Notes: generated by a model from the sequence alone, not told the origin. DNA of 64,000 nucleotides from Candidatus Desulfovibrio gallistercoris (GCA_019118745.1 DWYJ01000024.1:1-64000), one strand, 5' to 3'; counted from the stretch's first letter, positions 11,114-20,807 are shown. Numbers and translations are program-made.

Positions 11114-12163
11114 ATGGCACAGGAAATGATGACGGCCGGCGTGCTGACCGGGCCGCAACGCGTGGAGATCCGGCAGATCCCCGTCCCGCCGGTGACGCCG
11201 GGCATGCTGAAGATACGGGTCTCGGCCTGCGGCGTCTGCGGCAGCGACATCCATCTGTGGAAAGCCGGTAAAGGCTGGAACGCTGAGCCCGTTGCCGACT
11301 TTCATATGGGGCACGAATTCTGCGGTGTGGTGGCCGATCCCGGCGACAGCGATTTCCAGCCCGGCGAGCGGGTCACCTTCTGGGCCAATCTCTACTGCGG
11401 ACACTGCGACATGTGCCGCAGCGGCAGGGAACACCTTTGCCGGGAAGTCAACGGGACGCAGTATATCGGTTTCGTCTGCAACGGCGGCTATGCGGAATAC
11501 TTCGTAGGCAGGGCTCGCAACGCCTATCGTCTGCCGGACAGCGTGTCGGACATCGCCGCCGGGCTCATCGACCCGCTCATGGTCGCCTACCACGCTGTCC
11601 GACGGTCCGGCCTGAAGCTGCACGACAAAGTGCTGGTGGTCGGCAGCGGCATCATCGCCCAGCTCGTGGGTGGGCTTGCCAGACGGGCGGGCGCCTCCTG
11701 CCTGGCCATGTCCCGGATAGACGATCGCCAGCTGGAAAAGGCACGGGAGATCGGTGATTTCACCCACTATCTGGACGGCAACGCGCCTGACCGGGCCGCC
11801 CGGATGCAGGAACTCTCTTCGGGCGGCTTTGACGTGGTGTTCGAGGCGGTCGGATCGGCGGATGCGCTGGCTACCTGTCTGGACGGCGTGCGGCCCGGCG
11901 GCGAGATCGTCCTTATCGGAAACAGCATGACGCCGGTCATTCCCTTTGCCCTGAACAGGGCCGTCCTGCATGAAGTACGGCTGACCGGCAGCGTCTCCTG
12001 CACGCGGGCCGAATTTGCGGAGACCATCGACCTCATCGCCTCGGGAACCATCGATGTGACACGCTATGTCACCGACATACTGCCTCTGCCCCAGTTGCAG
12101 CAGGCCTTTGAAAAACAAATCTCCCCCACAGGCAATGTGCTGAAGACCATCATCCGACCCTGA
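11114..12163 (+). CDS. zinc-dependent medium-chain alcohol dehydrogenase
   Basis: This 349-residue enzyme shows catalytic zinc ligands (CGVCGSDIHLWK and MGHEFCGVV), four structural zinc cysteines (CGHCDMCRSGREHLC, residues ~97-111) and a Rossmann segment (VLVVGSGIIAQLVGGLARRAG). It is closest in pattern to sorbitol / threonine dehydrogenase-like members. It has no signal peptide, so unlike its neighbours it acts in the cytoplasm. It is cotranscribed with the aldo/keto reductase (38-base gap) and the flavodoxin (36 bases). Confidence 0.85.
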   Translation: MAQEMMTAGVLTGPQRVEIRQIPVPPVTPGMLKIRVSACGVCGSDIHLWKAGKGWNAEPVADFHMGHEFCGVVADPGDSDFQPGERVTFWANLYCGHCDMCRSGREHLCREVNGTQYIGFVCNGGYAEYFVGRARNAYRLPDSVSDIAAGLIDPLMVAYHAVRRSGLKLHDKVLVVGSGIIAQLVGGLARRAGASCLAMSRIDDRQLEKAREIGDFTHYLDGNAPDRAARMQELSSGGFDVVFEAVGSADALATCLDGVRPGGEIVLIGNSMTPVIPFALNRAVLHEVRLTGSVSCTRAEFAETIDLIASGTIDVTRYVTDILPLPQLQQAFEKQISPTGNVLKTIIRP

Positions 12164-12199
12164 GCCATGCGGAACGGGCATTCGCGCAAGGAGGATATC

Positions 12200-12847
12200 A
12201 TGTCCGCGAAAACATCCCCCCTCATCACCACCGACCATCCCGCCACGCCACGCCGGAACGGCCGCTGCTCACGGCGTGAGTTCCTGCGGAGCGCCGCCCT
12301 TGGCCTCACGGCCTTCGCGGCGGCGCCGCTGCTGTGCGGCCATGCGGCCCATGCCGCCACCACAGGAGGAAAACCCATGCTGATCGTCTACTTTTCCCAT
12401 TCCGGCAATACCCGCCGGCTTGCCGCCTGCATCCAGCGCCTCACGGGCGGCGATATGGCGCAAATCACGCCCCTCACCCCCTACCCGCAGGAGTATGATG
12501 CCGTGGTGGAGATGGCCAAACAGGAGCAGCGGCGCAATGTCCGGCCGCCCATTGCCCCCCTGCAGCCGGACCCGACAGCGTACGACACGCTGTTCATCGG
12601 CTACCCCAATTGGTGGGGGACCTTCCCCATGCCGGTAGCGACCTTTCTGGAAAGCTTCCCGGTGGGGAACAGGACGCTCATCCCCTTCTGCACGCACGAG
12701 GGCAGCCGCCTGGGCAAAAGCGAGCAGGATCTTCGGCGTTTCTGCCCGCAGGCCCGCCTGCTGAAAGGTTTTGAGGTACGCGGCTCGCGTGTGGACGACG
12801 CGGAACCGTCCGTAAAAGCCTGGCTGGCGGAGTTGGGACTGATCTAA
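12200..12847 (+). CDS. flavodoxin with twin-arginine signal
   Basis: This 215-residue protein has a clear Tat signal (SRREFLRSAALGLTAFAAAP, residues ~24-43). The flavodoxin fold begins after it with the FMN-phosphate loop IVYFSHSGNTRRLA and has the FMN-binding FIGYPNWWGTFP loop. It probably serves as an exported electron carrier or FMN reductase for the neighbouring oxidoreductases. The start follows AAGGAGG. It ends the operon; repeat A sequence follows. Confidence 0.85.
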   Translation: MSAKTSPLITTDHPATPRRNGRCSRREFLRSAALGLTAFAAAPLLCGHAAHAATTGGKPMLIVYFSHSGNTRRLAACIQRLTGGDMAQITPLTPYPQEYDAVVEMAKQEQRRNVRPPIAPLQPDPTAYDTLFIGYPNWWGTFPMPVATFLESFPVGNRTLIPFCTHEGSRLGKSEQDLRRFCPQARLLKGFEVRGSRVDDAEPSVKAWLAELGLI

Positions 12848-12865
12848 GAGCTGTCAATACTACCC

Positions 12866-12902
12866 ATTGCTTGTTTGGGGGGAAGGGGAACCCCCTCGCT
12901 GC
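12866..12902. repeat. dispersed repeat family A, short copy
   Basis: TTGCTTGTTTGGGGGGAAGG and the following GGAACCCCCTCGCTG repeat the end of the element found at 42551-42610 and 800-830. Only about 37 bases of similarity are visible, between two convergent genes. Confidence 0.65.
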
Positions 12903-12929
12903 CCCGCGTCGGGCGTATCCCTGCCGCCG

Positions 12930-13907
12930 TCACGCGTTTTCCGTAATGGCGGCAGGCTCTTTTCCGCCGCAGGACGCACACAGCGGGAGCTGCGGCGCGG
13001 CGGCCAGCGCCCGGCGTCGGTGCATATCCCGCAGCGGCGGCTCCCCGAACACCCGCTTGTACTCGCGGTTAAACTGGGTGATGCTCTCGTAGCCCACCTT
13101 GAAGGCGGCCGCCGAGGCCCGCTCATTCTCAAACAGCATAAGGCGCTGCGCCTCGTAGAGCCGCAACTGCTTCTGATACTGCAAGGGGCTCAGGCCCGTG
13201 AGCAGCTTGAAGCAGCGGTGCAGATTGGCCGTGGACATGTTGACCTGACGCGCCAGGGCCGCGATGCGCAACGTGGACTTGTAATTCTGGCGTATCCAGT
13301 TGACCGCCTGCACGGCCTGATGGTTGGGCGTGCCCGGCGTGTTCATTTTCCGCAGGATGCTGCCGTGCGGGCTGATCAGCAGCAGATAATGCAGTTCGCG
13401 CAGCATCATGGGCGCACGAAACGGTATCTGCTCCGGCTTTTCCAGCAATTCGATGAGACGGAGGAACATCTCCAGGATATCGGGAGGCGTATCCGCGATG
13501 GAGACACCGGTCACGTCGTCCGCATCCGTCGCTTCCGCCGGCGGCATCTCCGCGGCCAGCGAGGCCAGCAGCGCTTTGTCCAGATAGCAGTAACAGAACA
13601 GGAAGGGCCGCTCCGGCGTCGGGTCCTCCACGTAGGAAGAAATGGGCATGTCCACGGCGGCCACGATGCTTTGGTTCGTCGAATAGACGTATTCCCGGCC
13701 GCCCATGTGGGAATGCTTCGTCCCCTGCACGACAAGCCCGACGAGCGGTTTTTCAAAACACTTTTCCGGCGTGCCCCCCGCTTCGCGGCGTGCCAGAAGA
13801 AAGCCCTCGATGGCCGTGGGCAGGATGCGGGGATGGGGCAGATGATGGAGGATCTTTTCCCTGATGCGGGCATTCAGGAGGTTCGTCCGTTCCAGATCGT
13901 CCGACAT
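12930..13907 (-). CDS. AraC family transcriptional regulator (AraC_N type)
   Basis: This 325-residue paralog of the regulator at 1750 shares the AraC_N effector domain (LVGLVVQGTKHSHMGG) and two C-terminal helix-turn-helix units (IAALARQVNMSTANLHRCFK, KVGYESITQFNREYKRVFGE). The start at 13907 is chosen for its GGGAGA ribosome site. It converges on the exported oxidoreductase operon and is the likely regulator of it, by analogy with YqhC control of aldehyde reductase genes. The last ~25 residues include a Cys pair (CASCGG) absent from the paralog. Confidence 0.85.
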   Translation of the reverse strand: MSDDLERTNLLNARIREKILHHLPHPRILPTAIEGFLLARREAGGTPEKCFEKPLVGLVVQGTKHSHMGGREYVYSTNQSIVAAVDMPISSYVEDPTPERPFLFCYCYLDKALLASLAAEMPPAEATDADDVTGVSIADTPPDILEMFLRLIELLEKPEQIPFRAPMMLRELHYLLLISPHGSILRKMNTPGTPNHQAVQAVNWIRQNYKSTLRIAALARQVNMSTANLHRCFKLLTGLSPLQYQKQLRLYEAQRLMLFENERASAAAFKVGYESITQFNREYKRVFGEPPLRDMHRRRALAAAPQLPLCASCGGKEPAAITENA

Positions 13908-14126
13908 GTTCGTGTCTCCCAAAGGCAAGAAGGCGCGCGCTCCGCACATGCCTGCGCCGGTCCCGCGCGGTTCGGCTGTTCTTCCTCCATCTTACCTGAC
14001 TTGGACACAAAGGTCGAGACCGCCCGGCCCTGCCGCCGGCCCGCGCTGATCTCCTCGTCCTTGCGGAAAACGGCAGACGGGGCGGCATATCCGCCGCCCC
14101 GTCCCGGTATGGCAAGAGCGTCACTG

Positions 14127-14153
14127 CTGAGGCCGCGCCTGCGGCGGCCTCAG
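14127..14153 (-). terminator. stem-loop after mttB1
   Basis: CTGAGGCCGC (14127-14136) pairs perfectly with GCGGCCTCAG (14144-14153), 11 bases beyond the mttB1 stop. There is no T tract, so it may stabilise the message rather than terminate. Confidence 0.4.
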
Positions 14154-14163
14154 GACAGTGTCG

Positions 14164-15642
14164 TCAGCGGGTGCTTTCCGGTACGCCGTAATCCCGCTCC
14201 GCGGCGTTGATGACCGCGCGTACCCGCTTGCGGGCCTCTTCCGAAAGCGGCTCCGGCTGCCATTCGTCCAGCAGCTTCTTTGCCGCTTCCAGCGCGCGCG
14301 CCTCCATGTCGAGCGATCCCGCCTCCTTCCAGCGGTCGCGCGTCAACCGGTCGATAAGTTTGGGCTTCGACTGGATGTGCATATTCTCGAAGGTATTCAT
14401 GTGGGAGAGGAAATCCCCACGCGGACCGACCTCCTTGATCACGTCCACGGACAGGGTCTCGTCATTCACCACGATACCGTCCATGCTATACAGCATCATC
14501 TCCGCCATTTCCGCGTCCATCAAGAGCTGGCTGTAACTGATGGTCATGCCCATCTCCAGCATACCGAGACCGTAAATGATGTTGGCACCTGCCAGCATCG
14601 GCAGCAGTCCGGTCAGCGTCTTTTCATGGCCGCTCTGGACATCACCGCACTTGCTGTCCCCCTAGCCACCCGCTGCCCAGGAGGGCAGCTTGTAGTAGCG
14701 GGCCATGCAGGCGACGCCGGCGTTGAGCATGGCAAGTTCCGGCGTGCCCACCACGGCCGCGCCGTAGCGCAGATCCATAGCCGTGGAGGAGCTGCCGTAG
14801 ATGAATTTGGCTCCCTTGCGCGTGACCTGCGACAGCACGAGCCCAGCCAGCGCCTCGCAGTTGTGCACCACCAGCGCCCCGGCCAGATTGACCGGCGTGG
14901 AGCCGCCGGCCATGCCCATGGACAGCACGTTCACGATGGCGCCGTTGCGGGCCGCCACCATGATGACCTCGCAGACGTCGGCCGTCAGCTTGAGCGGGCT
15001 GATGGGGCAGGTGTTGAAGGTGACCGGGCAGCGTTCGGCGAAATCTTCCTCGCCCACCGCGGCCTTGGCCATGTCGATCATGTACTGCGTCAGCTTGCCG
15101 TTGCCCCCGCCGGTGAAGACGTGCTTGGTGGTGTTCATCAGCAGGGCTTCGTAGTTGTGCAGCTCGGCCACGGCTTCAGGATAATCCTGCGCCCCGGCCA
15201 TGCGCTCGCAGACGGGGATGACGTCCAGCGCATCCACCAGCCGGGTCAGATCCTCCACGTCCTTCTTGGTGGAATTGCGCAGATCGCCGGTATTCGGGTC
15301 CACGATGTAGACGGCTTCGCCGAAATTGGTGAAGACCACCCGCCTCCCGTCCAGCATGACATCCCTGTCCGGCGTGCGGCCCGGAAGCGTCAGCACTTCG
15401 GGCGCGCTGGCCACGGCTTCGGCCACCAGCCATTGGGGGATGCGAACAAGATCCTCGTCATACACGCTCGCGCCCGCCTTGACGAGCAGCTCACGCGCTT
15501 CCGGCGAGCCGATGAGCACGCCTGTCGTTTCGAGGATCTCAAGGGTAGCCCGGTGGATGGAGTCCATCTCGTCCTGTGTGAACATGTTGAGACTCAGTCC
15601 ACCGCTGGCAAGGCTACCGGCCTGTTTCCAGCGCTGTGCCAT
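14164..15642 (-). CDS. mttB: trimethylamine:corrinoid methyltransferase with pyrrolysine (MttB1)
   Basis: The frame opens at 15642 behind AAGGAGG and runs 492 codons if the amber codon at 14662-14664 is read as pyrrolysine (codon 327). The amber follows SWAAGG and is followed by GDSKCGD, matching the MttB active site where methanogens have GG-Pyl-xDSK. Sequence before and after the amber is one TIM-barrel methyltransferase of the MttB family; no frameshift is needed. It transfers a methyl group from trimethylamine to a corrinoid protein (encoded at 30636). The segment DLRYGAAVVGTPELAMLNAG resembles archaeal MttB more than the second copy does. It stands alone, divergent from the BCCT carrier gene. 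Confidence 0.92.
14662..14664 (-). other. in-frame UAG, pyrrolysine codon 327 of MttB1
   Basis: The amber codon is flanked by conserved MttB sequence on both sides in the same frame. A cognate tRNA with CUA anticodon is encoded at 26239-26310. Confidence 0.9.
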
Positions 15643-16085
15643 GCGAACCTCCTTTTCTGTGATCCATGATCGCGGGGGGCTTCCGCAGGAGCTCCCCGCT
15701 TTCCTCATTGATATATGTTAAAGAAAAATTGCGCAACAAAAAAATATTTAAGATAAAAATAATTTCACAACAAATTTGGGGTGTGAAAAAAATATTTTAT
15801 AAAGAATACATAAAATCAACATGTTATGAATATACACAAAAATTGACACCTTTTCCCTATTGCTCAAATTTCAGGCAATTGATATATCTATGACACGTTA
15901 AAAATATATCAAGCAGAGGAGGTGTTCACGTGGTCAGCCACCAACCCATCCCAAGCCGGACCAGATGATACGGTGCATCATCCGGACAGTAACCCAGAGC
16001 ATGCCAGCCGGGCGGCCAGCTTCGCTCCGCATACTCCGCCCCGCTGAAGCGGCTGCCTCAATCCACAGATCTTTCAGGAGAAATC
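15643..16085. promoter_or_regulatory. divergent regulatory region, mttB1 / BCCT carrier
   Basis: This 440-base gap is strikingly AT-rich between about 15710 and 15910. It holds GATATATG at 15710-15717, GATATATC at 15881-15888 (followed by TATG) and AATATATC at 15903-15910. The last two form inverted TTGATATAT halves. For mttB1 a weak promoter can be drawn as TTGCGC (complement of 15731-15736), 17 bases, TATCAA. No coding sequence is seen. Confidence 0.55.
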
Positions 16086-17645
16086 ATGAATACTGTGTCA
16101 AATCCCCAGCGATCCGGCATTTTGGGCGTATTCGATCATAAGCTGTTCTGGCCTTCCCTTGTTTTGTTTGCCGCCATCCTTATCTTTGCTCTTGCAGCGC
16201 CCGAAGCCTGCGGCGCTTTTTTTGCTTCCATACAGAATTTCGTCCTTGCCAATTTCAGCTGGCTGATCCTTGCCGTCGGCACGGCGGCCATCCTCTTCTC
16301 ACTCTGGATGCTGCTGAACAGGCCCTTCGGGCAGATCAAGCTGGGCGGCGAGGACTGCAAACCCGAATTCTCCTTCTACGCCTGGGTCAGCATGCTGTTC
16401 TGCGCCGGTCTGGGAACGGGTTTCGTCATTTTTGGGGCAGCCGAACCGCTGTATCACCTCTACAGCGCCCCGACCATCATCGACGCCGGGACCGCCGGAA
16501 CGCCCCGCGCCGTGCCGGAGGCCATCCGCCTTGCCGTGGTCAACTGGGGACTGCTGGGCTGGCCTCTCTACTGCACGGCGGGCTGGGTCATCGGTTACGC
16601 CGCCTACCGGCATAAGAAGCCCCTGCGCACCTCCACCGGCCTCTACGGCATCCTGGGCGAACGCTGCAACGACACCCTGATCAGCAAGATCGTGGACGTG
16701 CTGGCCAGCGTGGCCACCATCGGCGGCGTTTCCATGATGATCGGGCTTGGCGTGGCCTCCATCACCTTTGCCCTCAAGCTGCTTTTCGGCATCGAGCTCG
16801 GCCCTGTGGGTCAGTTCAGCGTCATGCTCAGCCTTATCGTCATCTACATCCTCAGTTCCGCGTCGGGCATCGCCAAGGGCATGCGCCTGTTCAGCGAATC
16901 CACCGGTTATCTTGCTCTCTTCCTGCTGGTGGCGGTGCTCTTCCTCGGCAATACGCCCATCACCTACTCGCTGAACATGCTGCTGCAGGTGACCGGAGAG
17001 TTCCTGTTCCGCCTGCCGCAGACCATGTTCTGGACGGACGCCACCCAGATCACGCCCCGTCCCTGGTCGGGCACCTGGTTCATCTTCTACATCCTTTGGA
17101 ACATGTCCTATGTGCCCTTTACCGGCGGCTTCATCGCCCGCATCTCGCGTGGCCGCACCATGCGGGAATTCGTTTTCGGCACGGCCATCGTCCCCATCGT
17201 CATGTGCCTGCTCTGGTTCTCCATCTGGGGCAGCAACGCCTGTTTCGAGCAGCTTTCCGGCTATCAGCCCATGTGGCAGGTGGTGAAGGAAACGCCTGAA
17301 CAGGCGCTGTACATGCTGCTTGGCTCCTTCCCCTTCGGTTCAGCGCTCTGCTTCGTCGCCTTCATCTGCTTCTGCGGCTTTGCCATCACCACGGCGGACG
17401 CCGCCTCGCACTTCATCGCGCGGCAGGTGGCCCCGGGCGAAGAGCATTCCACCCTTGCCATGCGCGTGCTCTGGGGCTGCGTCATCGGCATGACCGGCAT
17501 CATCTTCCAGGTGACCGGAGGCTTTTCGGCCATCAAGTCGCTGGCCATTTCCGGCGGTACGCTCTTCGTGCTGGTCATGATCGCCTACATCATTTCCATC
17601 TGGCGCATGATGCATGCCGATTTCCCCGGCGGCAGCCGCTCCTGA
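16086..17645 (+). CDS. BCCT family betaine/carnitine/choline transporter
   Basis: This 519-residue inner-membrane carrier has twelve predicted membrane helices. Family signatures are visible: GTGFVIFGAAEPLYHL early, the Trp-rich WSGTWFIFYILWNMSYVPF in the core, and the late TTADAASHF motif. BCCT carriers move quaternary ammonium compounds by ion symport or exchange. The start follows CAGGAG. The next gene, 54 bases on, encodes an MttB-superfamily methyltransferase, so the pair probably imports and demethylates a betaine-type substrate such as glycine betaine, carnitine or proline betaine. It lacks a long C-terminal osmosensing tail. Confidence 0.92.
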   Translation: MNTVSNPQRSGILGVFDHKLFWPSLVLFAAILIFALAAPEACGAFFASIQNFVLANFSWLILAVGTAAILFSLWMLLNRPFGQIKLGGEDCKPEFSFYAWVSMLFCAGLGTGFVIFGAAEPLYHLYSAPTIIDAGTAGTPRAVPEAIRLAVVNWGLLGWPLYCTAGWVIGYAAYRHKKPLRTSTGLYGILGERCNDTLISKIVDVLASVATIGGVSMMIGLGVASITFALKLLFGIELGPVGQFSVMLSLIVIYILSSASGIAKGMRLFSESTGYLALFLLVAVLFLGNTPITYSLNMLLQVTGEFLFRLPQTMFWTDATQITPRPWSGTWFIFYILWNMSYVPFTGGFIARISRGRTMREFVFGTAIVPIVMCLLWFSIWGSNACFEQLSGYQPMWQVVKETPEQALYMLLGSFPFGSALCFVAFICFCGFAITTADAASHFIARQVAPGEEHSTLAMRVLWGCVIGMTGIIFQVTGGFSAIKSLAISGGTLFVLVMIAYIISIWRMMHADFPGGSRS

Positions 17646-17699
17646 TAGGGAAACGGACAGAAGGCTCAGATATCTTCAGCATTCGGGAGGAGTGCTTCC

Positions 17700-19136
17700 A
17701 TGATGTATCTCAACAGGGAATTCAGGGTCTTGACGGAACAGCAGCTGCAGCGTGTGCATGCGCTGACGCTGGAGGTGCTGGAACGCAAGGGCATCCTTTT
17801 CCATTCGGAAGAGGCCCGCGGCATACTGGAAGCGCACGGGGCGCGGGTGGATGGAGAATGCGTCCGCCTTTCCCCGTCGCAGGTGGATGACGCCCTGGCG
17901 CAATGTCTGCCGCGTTTCCTCTGGCAGGCGCGCGACAGCCACAAGAGCCTGCTGGTCGGGGACGGACAGGACGGCGTGCTGGTCATGCAGGATCACGGGC
18001 CGGTCTTCGTGCAGGAGCGGGACGGCACGCGGCGGCTGGGCACGCTCGACGACGCCGTGAATTTCTACAAGCTGGGTCAGACCAGCGCCGTCACCCGCAT
18101 CGTGGGCCAGTGTACGGTGGACCCGCATGAACTGGACGACTCGCCCGTCAAGCACAAGCGCATCACCCATGAGCTGCTGCGGCATACGGACAAGCCCATC
18201 CTTTCCTGGCCGCAGATGAGCCACCGCGACACCCAGGATATTTTCCAGATGGTGGAGATGGTCATGGGCGAAGGCTATCTGGCCCGGAACTACTTCCTCA
18301 CGGCCTCGGTCTGCGCGCTCTCTCCTCTGCAATATGCGCAGGAGTCCGCGGACACCATCATCGACTATGCGCGGGCCGGACAACCCGTCCTCCTGCTTAC
18401 CGCGCCCATGAACGGCGTCAGCGCCCCCATCGGCGACATCGCCGCCCTGGTCATGCAGAATGCCGAGATCCTCGCCGGGCTGGTGCTGGCGCAGGCCGTC
18501 ACGCCGGGCATACCCGTCATTTACGGCATCGGCACCTATGCTTCGGACCTGCGCACCGGCAGCTTCGTCACCGGTTCGCCGGACTCCAAGCTGGTGGACA
18601 GGGCGGCCCTGCAACTGGCGCAGACGCTCTACCGCCTGCCCACCCGCTTCATGGCGGGCAATACCGACGCCAAGATCCCCGACATCCAGGCAGGCTACGA
18701 GACCATGCAGAATTATGTGCTGCTGCTCATGGGCGGGACCCACATGATCAATGAATGCCTCGGCATCCTTGATGGCATGATGGCCGTCTCTTATGAGAAG
18801 TACATCATCGACGAGGAGCTGCTGCGCAGGACGGACCGCATGATGCGCGGCCTCGACACCAGCGAGGACGCCTTCGACATCAGCGATCTGCTGGATTCCC
18901 CGCACGGCGAGTCCTTCCTCATGCGGGACAGCACGCTGGCCGCCTGCGGCAAGCAGTGGCTGCCGGACGTGGCCTGCTGGAGCAGCTATGACGCCTGGGA
19001 AGCCGAAGGCAGGCCGGACATCCTGGAGCGGGCGGCCGCCCTCTGCGCGCAGCGCCTCCAGAGCGCCCCGGACGATCTGCTGGGCAGCGAGCTGAACAAG
19101 GCGCTTGCCGCCTTTGCGGAAAAGCCCACTGCCTGA
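17700..19136 (+). CDS. MttB-superfamily methyltransferase without pyrrolysine (MtgB-like)
   Basis: This 478-residue protein of the MttB superfamily (COG5598) has no in-frame amber codon. It aligns over its length with the Pyl enzymes, but the place of the Pyl codon reads FMAGNTDAKIPDIQAGYE, an ordinary sense stretch. Characterised non-Pyl members demethylate quaternary amines: glycine betaine (MtgB), proline betaine (MtpB) or carnitine (MtcB). Pairing with a BCCT carrier supports such a substrate. The start at 17700 follows GGGAGGAG. No private corrinoid protein is adjacent, so it may use the one at 30636. Confidence 0.88.
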   Translation: MMYLNREFRVLTEQQLQRVHALTLEVLERKGILFHSEEARGILEAHGARVDGECVRLSPSQVDDALAQCLPRFLWQARDSHKSLLVGDGQDGVLVMQDHGPVFVQERDGTRRLGTLDDAVNFYKLGQTSAVTRIVGQCTVDPHELDDSPVKHKRITHELLRHTDKPILSWPQMSHRDTQDIFQMVEMVMGEGYLARNYFLTASVCALSPLQYAQESADTIIDYARAGQPVLLLTAPMNGVSAPIGDIAALVMQNAEILAGLVLAQAVTPGIPVIYGIGTYASDLRTGSFVTGSPDSKLVDRAALQLAQTLYRLPTRFMAGNTDAKIPDIQAGYETMQNYVLLLMGGTHMINECLGILDGMMAVSYEKYIIDEELLRRTDRMMRGLDTSEDAFDISDLLDSPHGESFLMRDSTLAACGKQWLPDVACWSSYDAWEAEGRPDILERAAALCAQRLQSAPDDLLGSELNKALAAFAEKPTA

Positions 19137-19163
19137 TCATCCTGAAAAAGCCCTCCTTATGCC

Positions 19164-19203
19164 GGGCTTCTCCTGTGCGCCCACACAGGGGAAGCCCTTT
19201 TTT
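19164..19203 (+). terminator. rho-independent terminator
   Basis: A 14-bp stem (GGGCTTCTCCTGTG with CACAGGGGAAGCCC, one G-T pair) and a six-base loop are followed by six T, between convergent genes. Confidence 0.85.
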
Positions 19204-19247
19204 CGCACCTTGTGCGCGGACAGGAATTCGAGAAGGAGGGAGAGAGA

Positions 19248-19271
19248 GGGAGGGAGGGAGGGAGGGAGGGA
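19248..19271. repeat. (GGGA)6 tetranucleotide repeat
   Basis: Six perfect GGGA units, preceded by AGGGAGAGA, lie in the short space between the convergent methyltransferase and ABC ATPase genes, 14 bases past the ATPase stop. The G tracts could form a quadruplex. Confidence 0.8.
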
Positions 19272-19284
19272 AGAGAAGCAGCCG

Positions 19285-20025
19285 TCAGCGTTCCACGCTG
19301 TCCGCCAGCAGCCGGCGTACGGTGCTTCGCGCCGCCGCCAGCTGCGGATCTTCCGGGGCGCGCGGCTGCGGGAAGGGTAGGGAGCAGGAAGAGACGATGC
19401 CCCGGCCGGCCGCGAGCACATGCACCTCGTCCGCCAGCAGGCAGGCCTCGTCCACGTCATGGGTGACCAGCAGCATGGTCTGCCCGCTTTGCGCGCGCAG
19501 CTCCAGCAGCAGGCGCTGCATACGTCCGCGCGTCAATGCGTCCAGCGCGGCAAAGGGTTCATCCAGCAGCAGAAGGCGCGGCCGCAGGGCAAGGGCGCTG
19601 GCCAGCGCCGTCCGCTGCCGCATGCCGCCGGACAGGGCCGACGGCAAGGCCGCCGCCTTTTCGGCAAGGCCCACGGCGTCCAGCAGCCGCGCCACCCGCT
19701 CGCGCCGTTCGGCGGCGGGCAGCCCGCAGGCCCGCAGGCCGAAGGCCACGTTTTCCGCCACCGTGAGCCAGGGGAAAAGCGTATCTTCCTGAAAAAGCAG
19801 CAATCGTTCCGGACCGGGCCCGGCGCAGGGACGGCCGTCCAGCAGGATGGTCCCGCCGTCCGGCGACAGCAGGCCCGCCAGCAGACGCAGCAGCGTGCTC
19901 TTGCCGCAGCCGCTCTCCCCGATGAGGACCGTCAGGCTGCCCGGCGCAAGGTGAAGATCCGTCGGCGGCAGCACCGGCTGCCCGTCGAAGGACTTGTAAA
20001 GGGAGCGGCAGACCAGGAGAGACAT
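19285..20025 (-). CDS. ABC transporter ATPase (SsuB/TauB type)
   Basis: This 246-residue ATPase has Walker A (GESGCGKSTLLRLLAG), signature LSGGMRQRTALASAL, Walker B (LLLLDEPFAALD) and the switch His in LLVTHDVDEA. It belongs to the nitrate/sulfonate/taurine/pyrimidine-type importers. It is the last gene of the pyl operon and overlaps the permease stop by one base. The substrate is unknown. Confidence 0.92.
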   Translation of the reverse strand: MSLLVCRSLYKSFDGQPVLPPTDLHLAPGSLTVLIGESGCGKSTLLRLLAGLLSPDGGTILLDGRPCAGPGPERLLLFQEDTLFPWLTVAENVAFGLRACGLPAAERRERVARLLDAVGLAEKAAALPSALSGGMRQRTALASALALRPRLLLLDEPFAALDALTRGRMQRLLLELRAQSGQTMLLVTHDVDEACLLADEVHVLAAGRGIVSSCSLPFPQPRAPEDPQLAAARSTVRRLLADSVER

Positions 20026-20807
20026 CAGCGCACCATCCCCGGCAGGCGGCGCAGCAGCAGGACGAGCGCCCTGTCGCAGGCGACGCCGAGGCAGGCTATG
20101 CAGCCGATGCCGCAGAGCAGCAGATCCGCCTGCCCGTTCATGCGCGCTTCCATGATGCGCGCCCCCAGCCCGTCAGGCACGCCGGTCAGCTCGCCCAGCA
20201 CAAGGTAGGCAAAGCTGAAGCCCAGCGCCACGCGCAGCCCGGCGGCCAGTTGCGGCATGGCCCAGGGCAGCACGATGCGCCGGAACACGGCGGCCCGCGA
20301 AAGGCCGAGCATCTGCCCGGTCGCCGTGAGCGCGGGAGGTACGGAGGCCGCCCCTGCGGCGGCGCTGAAATAGACGGGGAAAAAGGCGGCCAGCGCGATG
20401 AGCGCCAGCGTGGCCACAAAGCCGATGCCGCACCAGAGGATGACCAGCGGCAGCCAGCTTATGCCGGGGACGGCCCGGATGCCGTTGACGCTCACCGATA
20501 GCAGGCGCTCCACCCAGGCGCAGCGTCCGGCCAGCAGGCCCAGCGGGATGGCCGGGACCACCGCCAGCGCGTAGCCGCAGGCCACCCTGCCGAGACTGGC
20601 CGCGGCGTCCGGCCAGAAACAGCCGCTCCAGCCGCTGTCCGCCACGGCGCTCAGCCCCAGATAGACGGCCAGCGTCTCCAGCACGCGCCAGGGCGGCGGC
20701 AACAGCCAGTCCGGCGCGAGCCCGGCCCCGCACACGCCAGCCCAGACCGCAAGCAACAGCAGGGGCGGCAGCCAGGGCAGCAGCTTGCGGATCGCCGCCT
20801 TTCGCAT
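20025..20807 (-). CDS. ABC transporter permease (SsuC/TauC type)
   Basis: This 260-residue inner-membrane protein has about six helices and the BPD-transporter coupling motif (GINGIRAVPGISWLPLVILWCG-like segment around residues 110-130, then LPWAMPQLAAGLRVALGFSF). It pairs with the ATPase and binding protein on either side. It starts three bases after the binding-protein stop. Confidence 0.9.
   Translation of the reverse strand: MRKAAIRKLLPWLPPLLLLAVWAGVCGAGLAPDWLLPPPWRVLETLAVYLGLSAVADSGWSGCFWPDAAASLGRVACGYALAVVPAIPLGLLAGRCAWVERLLSVSVNGIRAVPGISWLPLVILWCGIGFVATLALIALAAFFPVYFSAAAGAASVPPALTATGQMLGLSRAAVFRRIVLPWAMPQLAAGLRVALGFSFAYLVLGELTGVPDGLGARIMEARMNGQADLLLCGIGCIACLGVACDRALVLLLRRLPGMVR

Noticed and set aside
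14599..14664. MttB1 and MttB2 each look like two broken half-genes
   Set aside because: Both halves are in the same frame, the break is a single TAG at the known pyrrolysine position, and tRNA-Pyl with the pyl genes is present, so these are intact Pyl genes, not pseudogenes.
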